Positions 1-11,224 are shown, counted from the first letter of the stretch. The stretch: DNA of 64,000 nt from Ancylobacter sonchi (GCF_018390695.1 NZ_JAHBGF010000036.1:496001-560000); one strand, 5' to 3'. The notes: generated from the sequence alone by a model not told the origin. Translations and numbers: made by a program.

Positions 1-314
1 ATCGGGCGGCGACGACTAAGCGGCCGACCGCAACGTCATCGGCCGCTCATCACGATGACAGCCGCCTGAGGGTGCTCGATCGCCCGGCGCGGCTCTGGAG
101 CCAAAGGCCCTGACAGGATGGGCGCCATCCCCCCTCCCCGATCCACCTCCGCTCCCCCGGGGCACAGCGTCACCTGACACGTTCTCCGGGCCGGCCGGAC
201 AGCTCCGCCGTTCCCGCTCTCCGCGCACCCCGCCATGCTTCCGCCGCCGCCTGCCGCCGCACGATCTCCCCTCCCGCCGCCATCCGGCCCATCCGTCGCC
301 CAGCCCCAAATGCA
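1..314. other. Left-edge stretch without a recognisable gene
   Basis: Open frames exist on the minus strand here but their translations are arginine/glycine-rich and look like GC-driven shadows. A TAA at 17-19 could close a plus-strand gene lying mostly outside the window, but only a few codons are visible, so no call is made. I see no RNA gene or clear promoter. Confidence 0.5.
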
Positions 315-338
315 GAAGGGCCCCGCAAGGGGCCCTTC
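315..338 (-). terminator. Hairpin terminator after the petABC operon
   Basis: A perfect 10-bp inverted repeat (315-324 paired with 329-338) with a four-base loop lies 36 bases beyond the cytochrome c1 stop codon. On the minus strand it is followed by only a short T run, so it is a weak intrinsic-type terminator, but the position at the end of the bc1 operon fits. Confidence 0.7.
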
Positions 339-373
339 AACAGGTAGGTGGAGATGGCCTCAGGCGCCGACGC

Positions 374-1261
374 TCAGTGGTCGTGGACGGCCTTCCACAC
401 CTTCTTCTTGGTGAAGTAGAGCAGCCCGGCGAAGATGATCAGGAAGACCATCACCTGGAAGCCGATGCGCTTGCGCGCCTCGAGATGCGGCTCGGCCACC
501 CACATCATGAAGGCAGTGACGTCGCGCGAATACTGGTCGACCGTCTGCGGCGTGCCGTCGGTATAGGTCACCTGGTCGGCCGAGATCGGCTGCGGCATCT
601 TGATGGCGTGACCAGGGAAATAGGCGTTGTAATGCGCGCCTTCCGGCACGGTGACGCCTTCCGGCGGATCGACATATCCGTTCAGCAGCGCGTGGATGTA
701 GTCCGGCCCCTGCTCCTGATACTGGGTGAAGATGTCGATCAGGAAGCCGGGGAAGCCGACCTCATAGGTGCGCGCCTTGGCGAGCGTCGAGAAGTCCGGC
801 GGGTAGGCGCCGCCATTGGAGGCGCGCGCCGCCTGCTCGTTCGGGAACGGCGAGGGCCAGTGGTCGGACAGCCGGCCGGGACGGTCGAACATGTCGCCGG
901 CGTCGTTCGGCCCGTCCTGGATCTGGTAGCCCTCGGCCACCACCTTGGCCTGCTCTTCGCTGAACTGCGGCCCGCCCGGCTGGGCGAGGTTGCGGAAGGC
1001 GAGGAGATGCGCCGAGTGGCAGGAAGAGCAGACCTCCTTGAACACCTGGAAGCCGCGCTGCAGCTGCGCGCGGTCATACTTGCCGAACGGGCCGGCGAAG
1101 CTCCAGCTTTCGCGGTGCGGCTTGGTGCCGCCATGCTCCTGGGCGCTCGCCGGGGCGAGGCCGCCCGCGAGCACGAGGGCACCGGCGACGGCGGCGCCGA
1201 TCAGGCCGCGCCGCAGCGCCAGGGGGGCGATCGAGGAGAGCGAGGACATCAGCTTGTTCAT
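374..1261 (-). CDS. petC: Cytochrome c1 of the bc1 complex
   Basis: The product (295 aa) is the haem c subunit of the ubiquinol-cytochrome c reductase and passes electrons from the Rieske protein to soluble or membrane cytochrome c. After a signal peptide ending near residue 40 (ASA-QE) it has the haem-binding motif CSSCH (Cys78, Cys81, His82) and a likely sixth ligand Met222 in HAIKMPQ. A single C-terminal membrane anchor is followed by a lysine-rich end. The ATG chosen at 1261 sits 14 bases after the cytochrome b stop. The same frame is open further upstream inside cytochrome b, but that extension is a shadow. It is the last gene of petABC; here b and c1 are separate genes, not the fused fbcH seen in Bradyrhizobium. 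Confidence 0.96.
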   Translation of the reverse strand: MNKLMSSLSSIAPLALRRGLIGAAVAGALVLAGGLAPASAQEHGGTKPHRESWSFAGPFGKYDRAQLQRGFQVFKEVCSSCHSAHLLAFRNLAQPGGPQFSEEQAKVVAEGYQIQDGPNDAGDMFDRPGRLSDHWPSPFPNEQAARASNGGAYPPDFSTLAKARTYEVGFPGFLIDIFTQYQEQGPDYIHALLNGYVDPPEGVTVPEGAHYNAYFPGHAIKMPQPISADQVTYTDGTPQTVDQYSRDVTAFMMWVAEPHLEARKRIGFQVMVFLIIFAGLLYFTKKKVWKAVHDH

Positions 1262-1275
1262 CGTTCGGTTCCCGC

Positions 1276-2547
1276 TCAGCCCTTGGTCTGCGGCGCCTGG
1301 GCGCCGACGGAAGCAGGCGCGCTGCCCTTCTTGCCCAGCACCGACTCGGTGATCGAGGCCGGCACCGCCTTCGGCTTCTCGAACAGGCCGAGCAGCGGCA
1401 GGATGATCAGGAAGTGCGCGAAGTACCAGAAGGTGAGGATGCGGCCGGCGATGATGTAGCCACCCTCGGCCGGCTTGGCGCCGAGCCAGCCGAGCCCGAT
1501 GCACACCGCCACCCAGATCCAGAAGAACTGCTTGAACAGCGGGCGGTAGACGCCCGAGCGCACCTTCGAGGTATCCAGCCACGGCACGAAGAACAGCACG
1601 ATGATGGCGCTGAACATGGTCAGCACGCCGCCGAGCTTCGAGGGAATGGCGCGCAGCATCGCGTAGAACGGCAGGTAGTACCATTCCGGCACGATGTGGG
1701 CCGGCGTCACCAGCGGGTTGGCCGGGATGTAGTTGTCGGCGTGGCCGAGATAGTTCGGGATGTAGAACAGGAACCACGAGAAGAAGATCAGGAACACCAC
1801 CATGCCCAGCGAATCCTTGATGGTCGCGTAGGGCGTGAAGGGCACGGTGTCCTTCGGGGTCTTCGGCTCGACGCCGGTCGGGTTGTTCTGGCCGACCACG
1901 TGCAGCGCCCAGACGTGCAGCACGACGACGCCGGCGATCATGAAGGGCAGCAGATAGTGCAGCGAGAAGAAGCGGTTCAGCGTCGGGTTGTCGACCGCGA
2001 AGCCGCCCCACAGCCACTCGACGATGGTCGGGCCGACCACCGGGAAGGCCGAGAACAGGTTGGTGATGACGGTGGCGCCCCAGAAGCTCATCTGGCCCCA
2101 CGGCAGCACGTAGCCCATGAAGGCGGTGGCCATCATCAGGAGGTAGATGATGCAGCCGAGGATCCACAGCACCTCGCGCGGCGCCTTGTAGGACCCGTAA
2201 TACAGGCCGCGGAACATGTGGATGTACACCGCGATGAAGAACATCGAGGCGCCGTTGGCGTGGATGTAGCGGATCAGCCAGCCATAGGAGACGTCGCGCA
2301 TGATGTGCTCGACCGAGTCGAAGGCGAGCGTCACATGCGGGGTGTAGTGCATCACCAGCACGACGCCCGAGACGATCTGGCAGACCAGCATCAGCGACAG
2401 GATGCCGCCGAAGGTCCACCAGTAGTTCAGGTTGCGCGGCGTGGGATAGGCGACGAAGGAGGAATGGATCAGGCCGACCAGGGGGAGCCGGCTCTCGAAC
2501 CACTTCAGCGCCGGGTTCTTCGGCTCGAACGTTGCGTGTCCGCTCAT
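1276..2547 (-). CDS. petB: Cytochrome b of the bc1 complex
   Basis: This is the 423-aa integral membrane haem b subunit holding the quinol oxidation (Qo) and reduction (Qi) sites. It shows the family hallmarks: [12 protein letters not shown] near the first haem-liganding helix, [19 protein letters not shown], and the Qo-site motif [10 protein letters not shown] in the C-terminal half. Eight membrane helices are expected and the length is normal for the alphaproteobacterial form. It lies second in petABC, 24 bases after the Rieske stop and 14 bases before cytochrome c1, so the three subunits should be made from one mRNA. Confidence 0.97.
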   Translation of the reverse strand: MSGHATFEPKNPALKWFESRLPLVGLIHSSFVAYPTPRNLNYWWTFGGILSLMLVCQIVSGVVLVMHYTPHVTLAFDSVEHIMRDVSYGWLIRYIHANGASMFFIAVYIHMFRGLYYGSYKAPREVLWILGCIIYLLMMATAFMGYVLPWGQMSFWGATVITNLFSAFPVVGPTIVEWLWGGFAVDNPTLNRFFSLHYLLPFMIAGVVVLHVWALHVVGQNNPTGVEPKTPKDTVPFTPYATIKDSLGMVVFLIFFSWFLFYIPNYLGHADNYIPANPLVTPAHIVPEWYYLPFYAMLRAIPSKLGGVLTMFSAIIVLFFVPWLDTSKVRSGVYRPLFKQFFWIWVAVCIGLGWLGAKPAEGGYIIAGRILTFWYFAHFLIILPLLGLFEKPKAVPASITESVLGKKGSAPASVGAQAPQTKG

Positions 2548-2571
2548 CTGTCTCTTTCCCGGATGCTCGGC

Positions 2572-3132
2572 TCAGCCGATGGAGATCTTCGTGTCGGACA
2601 CGAAATGATACGGCGGAATGGCGAGGTTCTCGGGCGCCGGGCCGCGGCGCACCCGGCCGGCGCTGTCGTATTCCGAGCCGTGGCACGGGCAGAACCAGCC
2701 GTCATACTCGCCCATATGGCCGATCGGGACGCAGCCGAGATGGGTGCAGATGCCGATGACGACCAGCCACTTCTCCTGGTCCTTGGCGGCGCGGTTGGCG
2801 TCGGTGGCGGGGGCGTCGGCCGGCAGGTTGGCGTTGCGGGCGACCGGGTCGAGCAGCTGGCCGAGCTGCACCGCCTTGGCTTCCTCGATGTCCTTGGGCG
2901 TGCGGTTCCACACGAAGACCGGCTTGCCGCGCCACTTCACGGTGACGATCTGGCCTTCCTGGATCTGGCCGAGGTCGACCTCGGTGGAGGACAGCGCCAG
3001 CACCGAGGCGTCCGGCTGCAATTGCGAGATGAAGGGCCACACCATGGCGGCGGCCCCGACCGCGCCCATGGCGCCGGTCGCGATGTAGAGGAAGTCGCGG
3101 CGCGTGGTTTCCGCCGTTTCGGTTGATGCCAC
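2572..3132 (-). CDS. petA: Rieske iron-sulfur subunit of the bc1 complex
   Basis: The product (186 aa) carries the [2Fe-2S] cluster that takes an electron from ubiquinol in the Qo site. The cluster boxes are CTHLGC (Cys129, His131, Cys134) and CPCHGS (Cys148, Cys150, His151). The N-terminus has a twin-arginine type sequence (TTRRDFLY) before one hydrophobic helix, as usual for Tat-inserted Rieske proteins. I chose the GTG at 3132 because an AAAGGA ribosome site precedes it and the N-terminus then matches the family; an ATG farther upstream would add about 39 residues of non-family sequence. First gene of petABC. Confidence 0.95.
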   Translation of the reverse strand: MASTETAETTRRDFLYIATGAMGAVGAAAMVWPFISQLQPDASVLALSSTEVDLGQIQEGQIVTVKWRGKPVFVWNRTPKDIEEAKAVQLGQLLDPVARNANLPADAPATDANRAAKDQEKWLVVIGICTHLGCVPIGHMGEYDGWFCPCHGSEYDSAGRVRRGPAPENLAIPPYHFVSDTKISIG

Positions 3133-3522
3133 GAGTGTTTCCTTTCCCCTCACGCCCATCGAACGATGCACGGCCCATCCCAACGGCTTGCCGCCGCCGC
3201 GACGATTGCCGCCGCAATCCCAAGCGTCGACACCTGATGCCGTCGACACCTGATGCTGCCGACACCCGGCGCCGTCGACACCGACCGCAACGTCACCGCC
3301 CCAACGTGACGCAACGCCGATGCCGCCGCCCGCGCGGTCGGCTTACCTTCGACTGCCTCTAATTGCACCCTACCGGCGCCTTGTCCAGATGACGGCAGTG
3401 CGGCAGTCCGCCCCGCCCCCCGGGCGAAAAGGCCGCGCGAATGCCATGATGCCGCCACAATCCCGCCGTTACCGGCGACGCTTGGTCAGGATCCTCCCGC
3501 GAACCGCCCCCGAACCGCGCCC
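3133..3522. other. Divergent intergenic region petA / trmL
   Basis: This 390-base gap should hold the promoters for petABC (leftward) and trmL (rightward). Apart from the 16-bp tandem repeats I see no convincing -35/-10 pair and no gene. Confidence 0.5.
3226..3289. repeat. Four tandem 16-bp units upstream of petA
   Basis: Four consecutive 16-bp units begin at 3226, 3242, 3258 and 3274. The first two differ only at the last base (GTCGACACCTGATGCC/T), while the third and fourth are diverged. They lie in the 390-base gap between petA and trmL, in the leader or promoter region of the bc1 operon. Whether they bind a protein or are neutral slippage products is unknown. Confidence 0.75.
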
Positions 3523-4005
3523 ATGCCGATCCACCTCGCCCTCTACCAGCCCGACATCGCCCAGAATGCCGGCACCCTGGCCCGGCTAAGCGCCTGTCTC
3601 GGCCTCGAGCTGCACATCGTCGAGCCCGCCGGCTTCCCGGTGGGCGATGCCGGCTTCCGCCGCGCCGGCATGGACTATCTCGACCGTGCGGCGATCCGCC
3701 GCCATGCCAGCTTCGCCGCCTTCGAGGTCTGGCGGGCCGAACAGGGGGCGCGCCTCGTCCTCGCCAGCACCCGCGCGGCGCAGCCCTATGTCGATTTCCG
3801 ATTCGCGGCGGGGGATGTGCTGCTGCTCGGCCGCGAGAGCGCCGGCGTGCCGGAGGTGGTGCACGACGCAGCGGATGCGCGCCTGCTCATCCCGCTGGCG
3901 GCGGGCGCGCGCTCGCTCAATGTGGCAGTGGCCGGCGCGATGATCGCCGGAGAGGCTCTGCGCCAGCTCGGGGCCTTCCCCACGCCCGGCGACGCGGCGG
4001 GCTGA
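3523..4005 (+). CDS. trmL: tRNA (cytidine(34)-2'-O)-methyltransferase TrmL
   Basis: This 160-aa SPOUT-class methyltransferase methylates the ribose of the wobble base 34 in tRNA-Leu isoacceptors. The family signatures are present: an N-terminal LALYQPDIAQNAGT segment, then LLGRESAGVPE and IPLAAGARSLNVAVA, which form the trefoil-knot SAM site at the C-terminus. The length is typical (about 155 aa in E. coli). It is transcribed away from petABC and ends three bases before the convergent ABC transporter gene. Confidence 0.93.
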   Translation: MPIHLALYQPDIAQNAGTLARLSACLGLELHIVEPAGFPVGDAGFRRAGMDYLDRAAIRRHASFAAFEVWRAEQGARLVLASTRAAQPYVDFRFAAGDVLLLGRESAGVPEVVHDAADARLLIPLAAGARSLNVAVAGAMIAGEALRQLGAFPTPGDAAG

Positions 4006-4008
4006 GGG

Positions 4009-5883
<1,875 letters not shown>

Positions 5884-6157
5884 GAGCAGCCTTTTCCGCC
5901 CTTGTTGCGGCGGTAGTATGTCGGAGGGGGATGCGCGAACGGACGGTGAACAGACACGAGTCGCGCCGCGCGCGCCAGCCACCATCGCGTGTCGCCGGCC
6001 CACCCCTCGCGCGTCGCAGCCTCCGCCTCGAAGCCTCCGCATCGCAACCCTCTGTATCGTGAGCCTCGATGCGTGTCGCGGTCCTGCCCCTCGCGCATCG
6101 CTTGTCGCCACGGGGTCGGCGGCGCTAGAAGCGTCGGCGCAGAGAGGAAGCCCGCTC

Positions 6158-7093
6158 ATGTCCGCCTCGACCATCGCCGACGCCGCCCGCAACGCCCCTG
6201 GCACGCCGCTCGACCCGGCGCGCGTCGAGCCGATGAAGACGGCGGCCCGCGACTGGTTCGAAGGACTGCGCGACCGCATCTGCGCCGCCTTCGAGGCACT
6301 GGAGGACGAGGCGCCCGCTGCGCTCTATCCCGGCGCCCCCGGCCGCTTCGTCCGCACGCCCTGGACCCGCACCGATCACACCGGCGCCGGCGGCGGCGGC
6401 GGGATCATGTCGATGATGCGCGGCCGGCTGTTCGAGAAGGTCGGCGTGCACTGCTCCACCGTGTTCGGCGAGTTCGCCCCGGAATTCCGCAAGCAGATCC
6501 CCGGCGCCGAGGCCGATCCGCGCTTCCACGCCACCGGCATTTCTCTGATCGCCCATCTGGCGAACCCGCACGTGCCGGCGGTGCACATGAACACCCGCTT
6601 CGTCGTCACCTCGCGGGCCTGGTTCGGCGGCGGCGCCGACCTCACCCCGGTGCTCGACCGCCGCCGCGCGCAGGAGGATTCCGACGCCCTCGCCTTCCAC
6701 GCGGCGATGCAGGCGGCCTGCGACGCCCATGCGGTCGCCGACCACGGCCGGCTGAAGGCGTGGTGCGACGAGTATTTCTGGCTGCCGCACCGCAAGGAGC
6801 CGCGCGGCATCGGCGGCATCTTCTACGATTGGCTGGACTCAGGCGACCGAGACGCCGACTTCGCCTTCACCCGCGAGGTCGGGCTCGCCTTCCTCGACAT
6901 CTATCCGCGCTTGGTGCGCGCCAACCTCGCCACCCCGTGGACCGAGGCCGAGCGCGAGGAACAGCTGGTCCGCCGCGGCCGCTATGTCGAGTTCAACCTG
7001 CTGCACGACCGTGGAACGGTGTTCGGGCTGAAGACCGGCGGCAATGTCGAATCGATCCTGTCCTCGATGCCGCCGGTGGTGAAGTGGCCGTGA
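6158..7093 (+). CDS. hemF: Oxygen-dependent coproporphyrinogen III oxidase
   Basis: The enzyme (311 aa) converts coproporphyrinogen III to protoporphyrinogen IX in haem synthesis using O2. It has the family blocks [30 protein letters not shown] and FYDWLDSGD and ends with the typical [14 protein letters not shown] ... [13 protein letters not shown] run. The ATG at 6158 follows an AGAGGAAG ribosome site; the frame is open upstream for 110 codons but those codons lack family similarity. The leader region contains imperfect repeats rich in TCGCG words. Confidence 0.96.
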   Translation: MSASTIADAARNAPGTPLDPARVEPMKTAARDWFEGLRDRICAAFEALEDEAPAALYPGAPGRFVRTPWTRTDHTGAGGGGGIMSMMRGRLFEKVGVHCSTVFGEFAPEFRKQIPGAEADPRFHATGISLIAHLANPHVPAVHMNTRFVVTSRAWFGGGADLTPVLDRRRAQEDSDALAFHAAMQAACDAHAVADHGRLKAWCDEYFWLPHRKEPRGIGGIFYDWLDSGDRDADFAFTREVGLAFLDIYPRLVRANLATPWTEAEREEQLVRRGRYVEFNLLHDRGTVFGLKTGGNVESILSSMPPVVKWP

Positions 7094-7127
7094 ACGGCCG
7101 CGACATGTGGCCCGGAGGCCGGCCGGA

Positions 7128-7973
7128 CTAGCTGGCTGCCGCCTCGGGCTCGGACGCCGCGAGCGGCATGTACAGGGCCCGCATCGCCGCCTCGTTGAGG
7201 AAGGGGAAGTCCGCCTTGAGCCGGACGAGGGCCTCGGGCAGCCCGAGGGAGACCGGCTGGGCGCCGAGCCGGCCGGGACTGTCGTTGGAGGCATGCCGCG
7301 TGCGCAGCCAGACCGGCCGGCCGGTGGTGACGAGATCGACCGGGAAGCGCGTGTTCACCCGCATATGGCTGCCCAGGCTGAAGGCGGTCAGATAGTCGTC
7401 GGGCCCGCTCACCACGCCCATTCCCTGCGCGTTGTATTTGTGCCGGCAGGATCGCAGGTTGATCACCTCGTCCGGTTCCGGCGCGATGGTCAGGCCATCG
7501 ATGGCCGACACCACCGTGCGGTCGGCGAGCGCATCGAGGCGCGGCGCGATCACGTCGAAATAGGCCGGCGACAGCGCGTCGTCGTCGTCGAGGCGATAGG
7601 AATAGAGCCGCCCGCCCTCCGCCAGCTCGATCGACACCTGGCGCGGCTTCGACCGGAAACTCTGCCCCCGACCGATCGTGACGAGGCGGATCCGGGGATG
7701 GGGCGCGAGCATCTCGTCCAACCGCCGGCGGGCATAGGGCGGCAGGTCGTCATTGATCACGATCAGCGCATAGGAGCGCGGCCGCTTGGTCATCGCCACA
7801 TAGCTCGGCAGGGCGAAGCGCCGGAACATGTGCAGGCGGGACTTGATGCGGCTGCCTTCGAAGAGCTGCTGCTTGGCCTCTTCCACGGTCAGATCGCGGG
7901 TGGACCGGAACCAGCCAAGCGAATCGCGGGTGACGACGCTGAACCGCGTAATCCCGACGAAGGTCATCGACAT
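7128..7973 (-). CDS. Glycosyltransferase, putative rhamnosyltransferase family
   Basis: This 281-aa soluble protein resembles the rhamnosyltransferase-like family Pfam PF11316 (recognised from memory). It opens with FVGITRFSVVTRDSLGWF, has VINDDLPPYARRRLDEM in the nucleotide-sugar binding part, and carries an acidic LDDDD metal-binding motif near residue 138, as GT-A fold transferases do. No membrane segment is visible. It lies tail-to-tail with hemF and 126 bases after the DUF3616 gene. Donor and acceptor sugars are unknown; a role in surface polysaccharide is a guess from the family. Confidence 0.7.
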   Translation of the reverse strand: MSMTFVGITRFSVVTRDSLGWFRSTRDLTVEEAKQQLFEGSRIKSRLHMFRRFALPSYVAMTKRPRSYALIVINDDLPPYARRRLDEMLAPHPRIRLVTIGRGQSFRSKPRQVSIELAEGGRLYSYRLDDDDALSPAYFDVIAPRLDALADRTVVSAIDGLTIAPEPDEVINLRSCRHKYNAQGMGVVSGPDDYLTAFSLGSHMRVNTRFPVDLVTTGRPVWLRTRHASNDSPGRLGAQPVSLGLPEALVRLKADFPFLNEAAMRALYMPLAASEPEAAAS

Positions 7974-8099
7974 GGTTGCTAGGTGCTCCCCGTTCCTCCG
8001 AGCAAGCTAGGGACGCCCCATCTCCGGGTCAAGCACGGCGTGGCCCAGCCCGGCAAGCTCCTGCCCGGCCGCCGCAATCTTCCCGTGCGTCACCCGCAA

Positions 8100-9209
8100 C
8101 TAGCGGATCTCGAAGCTCAGCACCCGGCCACCGCCCTCGCGCGGGCCGTCGAACAGCAGCACCGCGCGCAGCGCGCCGCCCTCGTGCTTCAGCGGCAGCA
8201 GCGCCTCGGGCTTGGCCTCGCCGCCGAAGGACGGCAGGTTCGTCACCAGCGCCGCGCCTCCGCCCGGCAAAGTGCGGTACACCGCATAGTCGCCATAGGT
8301 GGCGCGCGGCGGGTCGAGCTGCGGTCCGGCGAGGAACAGGAGGCCCGAGCCGAAGGCGACGAGGTCGCGTATGCCGCGCGGCGTGCCCGAGGTGTCCTTG
8401 CCGAGATCGTAGGTGGTCAGCTCCGCCTTGCCCGGCTGGCCGTCGAACAGCGAGGCGAGCGGCACCGACACCGTCGCCGCCCGTCCCTCCACCGCCGGCG
8501 CCCGGAGGCCGGCGATCAGCCGCCCCTCGCGCACCGCGACGCCCTCGATGTTCAGCCCGTGGTCGAGCAGCTTGCCGTCGAAGGCCGTAGCCAGCTGCGG
8601 CACCGAGCGCAGGAAGGCCGGCAGGTCGGTGGAGACCTCGACCGACGGGCGCGGCCCCCTTATGTCGCCATTGCGGTTCACCGAGCCCGGCACGAAGCGG
8701 ATGCGGAACACCCGCCACGTCGCCTTGGCACGGGCGTTCGCCGCCGCCGGGTCGCTCTCGCGGCGCGGCCGGGCGTGTGAGCCGATGACGTAGAAGGCGC
8801 CGTCGGCGTAGGCGACGCCCTCGGCGTCGAGCGACAGCGGCTCGCCGGCATAGCGGTCGGAAATCAGCGGGATGAAGGCGCCGGCCTCGCCGCCATGCGG
8901 CTTGGCCATGACGATCTGCACGCCCTGCGCCTCGTCGTCGGCGATCAGGCACAGGCGCGCCGGCGCGTTGCCATCCTCGCAGGCGATGCCGCTGACGTCG
9001 CGCGAGGTCTTGAAGTCGAGCTTCTTGCCGCTGCCGCCGGGTTCGAGCTTGCCGAACAGCCGGCCCTCAATGTGCCATTCCGCCTCATCGGCGACGGAAA
9101 TTCCCACATTGGCGGCAAGCAGCGGCACTGCCAGCAGACCCAACCGCAAGACCCGCACCCATGCGGCGACCATGGCATCACCCGAAACGACGGCAAGGGT
9201 GTCATTCAA
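8100..9209 (-). CDS. Exported DUF3616 protein
   Basis: The 369-aa product has a hydrophobic signal-like segment (LRLGLLAVPLLAANVGISVADE), then a beta-rich body with repeated blade-like motifs (LCLIADDEAQGVQIV, DAEGVAYADGAFYVIGSHA, NIEGVAVREGRLIAGLRAP) matching DUF3616, a beta-propeller-like domain of unknown function. The ATG at 9209 has a good GAAGGGTGG ribosome site; an internal ATG at 9173 would give a shorter signal peptide. A periplasmic or secreted location is likely. It follows the VOC gene by 36 bases and may share its transcript. Confidence 0.8.
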   Translation of the reverse strand: MNDTLAVVSGDAMVAAWVRVLRLGLLAVPLLAANVGISVADEAEWHIEGRLFGKLEPGGSGKKLDFKTSRDVSGIACEDGNAPARLCLIADDEAQGVQIVMAKPHGGEAGAFIPLISDRYAGEPLSLDAEGVAYADGAFYVIGSHARPRRESDPAAANARAKATWRVFRIRFVPGSVNRNGDIRGPRPSVEVSTDLPAFLRSVPQLATAFDGKLLDHGLNIEGVAVREGRLIAGLRAPAVEGRAATVSVPLASLFDGQPGKAELTTYDLGKDTSGTPRGIRDLVAFGSGLLFLAGPQLDPPRATYGDYAVYRTLPGGGAALVTNLPSFGGEAKPEALLPLKHEGGALRAVLLFDGPREGGGRVLSFEIR

Positions 9210-9245
9210 CCACCCTTCCCGCGCCGCGACCAGAGGCGCGGGGGC

Positions 9246-9683
9246 TCAGGCCGGCGGCATCTCGCTCATGTGAAACACCTCCCAGATGTGGCCGTCGGGA
9301 TCCTCGAAGCCGTGCGAATACATGAAGCCCATATCCTGCGGCTCGCGCGGCACCGCGCCGCCGGCGGCGCGCGCCTTCGCCACCAGCGCGTCGACCACCT
9401 CCCGGTCGTCCACCGCCAGCGCCACCAGCACCTCGGTCGTCTTCGAGGCGTCGGCGATCGCCTTGTGGGTGAAGCGCTTGAAGAACGGCTCGACCAGCAG
9501 CATGGCGTAGAAATTCTCGCCGATGATCATGCAGGTGGCGTCGTCATTGGTGAATTGCAGGTTGAAGCTGAAGCCGAGCGCGGTGAAGAACGTCACCGAG
9601 CGCTTCAGGTCCTTCACCGGCAAATTGACGAAAATCTGCCGGGCGAAAATCTGCCGGGCGACGTGCAGCCCCTCACTGGCCAT
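9246..9683 (-). CDS. VOC (glyoxalase/bleomycin resistance) family protein
   Basis: This 145-aa protein has the paired beta-alpha-beta-beta-beta folds of the vicinal oxygen chelate superfamily: IFVNLPVKDLKRSVTFFTALGF at the start and MYSHGFEDPDGHIWEVFHM at the end, with a likely metal Glu in the last strand. The ATG at 9683 has a GGGGAGGGAG ribosome site. The N-terminus carries a duplicated pentapeptide (ARQIF ARQIF) from a 15-bp tandem duplication. The substrate is unknown. It lies 48 bases downstream of cca on the same strand. Confidence 0.88.
   Translation of the reverse strand: MASEGLHVARQIFARQIFVNLPVKDLKRSVTFFTALGFSFNLQFTNDDATCMIIGENFYAMLLVEPFFKRFTHKAIADASKTTEVLVALAVDDREVVDALVAKARAAGGAVPREPQDMGFMYSHGFEDPDGHIWEVFHMSEMPPA
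9629..9658. repeat. 15-bp in-frame tandem duplication
   Basis: The unit CGAAAATCTGCCGGG occurs twice head-to-tail (9629-9643 and 9644-9658). Within the VOC gene it duplicates the residues ARQIF just before the first beta strand. It is a perfect, hence recent-looking, slippage product that keeps the frame. Confidence 0.9.
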
Positions 9684-9731
9684 GGTGCTCCCTCCCCTTG
9701 GGTCAGGGCGCACTATGGCATGGCCGCCGGT

Positions 9732-10964
9732 TCAGCGGTCGTCGGCGAGTACCGTCGCGACGAGCGGGTCGAGCGCGCCTGGCTCCTGCGGGAAGCCGGC
9801 CTCGATCCACGCCTCCTCGGTCCGCTTCATCGCCGCACCGAGCGCCGGCCCGGGCGCCAGCCCGCGCGCGAGAAAATCCGCCGCCTTCAAAGGAAAATTC
9901 GGGATCGGCCAGTCCCGCGCAATGTCGATGAGCGCCAGCCAGCCGGCGTCGTCGACGGCGCCCCCCGAACGGGCGAAGGCGATCAGCGCCCGGTCGGTGA
10001 AGCGCTCGCGCCCCATGCGGTAGAGAAACGCCTTCTGGCCCTTCTCGCACATGCCGGGCGTCGGCGCCGGGCCGGCCAGCGCCGCCAGCCGGGCGGCCTC
10101 GGCGCGCGACAGCCGCAGCTTCTCGGCGAGCGCCACCGCGTCCGCCTCCTCGCGCACGCCAAGCGCGCCGAGCCGGCGCACCGCGTCCGGTGCCAGCCCC
10201 AGCGCCGCCTCGAGCGCGGCGAGCCGCGCGAAGGTAGCGACGTCACCCGGCTCGCCCAGCACCGGCGCCAGCAGCCCGGCGGCGTCCATCTCCTCCAGCG
10301 TTTCCGCCGCGCGAGCCGCCGTCAGCAGCTTCAGGAGCTCGGCCCGCACCCGCTCGCGCGACAGCCGGGCGAGGCCGTCCCGGCCGCGCACCGCCGCCGC
10401 CAGCGCCTCGGGATCGACCGGGCCGTGGCCGTAGCCGGCATGGAAGCGGAACAGCCGGAGGATTCGCAGATAATCCTCGGCGATGCGCCGGTCGGCGTCG
10501 CCGATGAAGCGCACCCGTCCGGCGCGGGCATCGGCCTCGCCGCCGATGAAGTCGATCAGCTCGCCGCCGCGCGTCAAATAGAGCGCGTTCATGGTGAAGT
10601 CGCGCCGCGCGGCGTCGGCCCGCCAGTCGCGGCCGAACGCCACCTGCGCCCGCCGCCCATCGGTCTCCACGTCCTCGCGCAGCGTCGTCACTTCATAGGG
10701 CAGGCCCTCGGCGATCACCGTCACCGTGCCGTGCTCGATGCCGGTCGGGATCGCCTTGAAGCCGGCGGCCTTCGCCCGTCGCGTCACCTCGTCCGGCGTC
10801 GCGGTGGTGGCGATGTCGACATCGCCGCGCGCCCCGCGTCCCACCAGCCAGTCGCGCACCGCGCCGCCGACGATGCGCGCCTCCTCGCCCGCGCCGTCGA
10901 GCACGTCGAGCAGGCGGGCGAGGCCGGGGCGGGCGTCGATCAGCTCATGCGTCGCCCGCGTCAT
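9732..10964 (-). CDS. cca: CCA tRNA nucleotidyltransferase
   Basis: The 410-aa protein adds or repairs the 3' CCA end of tRNAs. The class II nucleotidyltransferase head is clear: IVGGAVRDWLVGR followed by GDVDIATTATPDEV (the DxD metal site), IEHGTVTVI, then the RRDFTMNALY motif and RFIGDADRRIAEDYLRILRLFRF. The remainder is the helical tRNA-binding part. The ATG at 10964 overlaps the stop of the DUF6111 gene (ATGA), implying translational coupling in the DUF1285-NUDIX-DUF6111-cca operon. Confidence 0.95.
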   Translation of the reverse strand: MTRATHELIDARPGLARLLDVLDGAGEEARIVGGAVRDWLVGRGARGDVDIATTATPDEVTRRAKAAGFKAIPTGIEHGTVTVIAEGLPYEVTTLREDVETDGRRAQVAFGRDWRADAARRDFTMNALYLTRGGELIDFIGGEADARAGRVRFIGDADRRIAEDYLRILRLFRFHAGYGHGPVDPEALAAAVRGRDGLARLSRERVRAELLKLLTAARAAETLEEMDAAGLLAPVLGEPGDVATFARLAALEAALGLAPDAVRRLGALGVREEADAVALAEKLRLSRAEAARLAALAGPAPTPGMCEKGQKAFLYRMGRERFTDRALIAFARSGGAVDDAGWLALIDIARDWPIPNFPLKAADFLARGLAPGPALGAAMKRTEEAWIEAGFPQEPGALDPLVATVLADDR

Positions 10965-11224
10965 TCGATGTGGCCCGGCGTCAGCTTGCCGCCTTCCCAG
11001 GTCGGCGGCACGTAGCGCCCGGTGGTCGGCCCGCGCGTGCCGGCCTCGAACAGCAGCAGGCTCGCCGCCACCAGCGCCACCCCGGCGAACAGGCAGCCCG
11101 CCAGAGCCCGCGTCGACCAGCCCGCCAGCGCCGCGTCCACCCGCCGGCCGAAGCGCAGATAGAGCGCAAACAGCGCGAAGGGCGTCAGGAACAGCAGGAT
11201 ATTGGTGAGCGCGATCCGCAGCAT
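10961..11224 (-). CDS. Small membrane protein, DUF6111 family
   Basis: The 87-aa product has two hydrophobic helices (IALTNILLFLTPFALFALYL and LAGCLFAGVALVAASLLLF) and a short polar tail ending in GGKLTPGHIE. It matches DUF6111, a small membrane family that I recall next to cca in alphaproteobacteria. Its start overlaps the NUDIX stop by one base and its stop overlaps the cca start by four, so it is translated as part of the operon. Function unknown. Confidence 0.85.
   Translation of the reverse strand: MLRIALTNILLFLTPFALFALYLRFGRRVDAALAGWSTRALAGCLFAGVALVAASLLLFEAGTRGPTTGRYVPPTWEGGKLTPGHIE

Noticed and set aside
374-2686. A 770-codon minus-strand frame that would fuse upstream sequence to cytochrome c1
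   Set aside because: Only the last 295 codons match cytochrome c1; the upstream part is arginine/histidine-rich shadow sequence over cytochrome b, so this is not an FbcH-type fusion.
1414-3126. Long plus-strand frame over the petABC operon
   Set aside because: Its translation is rich in Arg, His, Gly and Asp, the usual antisense shadow in high-GC DNA, and it is antisense to clear bc1 genes.
5884-6157. Structured RNA or riboswitch before hemF
   Set aside because: The region has imperfect TCGCG-rich repeats but no recognisable riboswitch core or FNR-type box.
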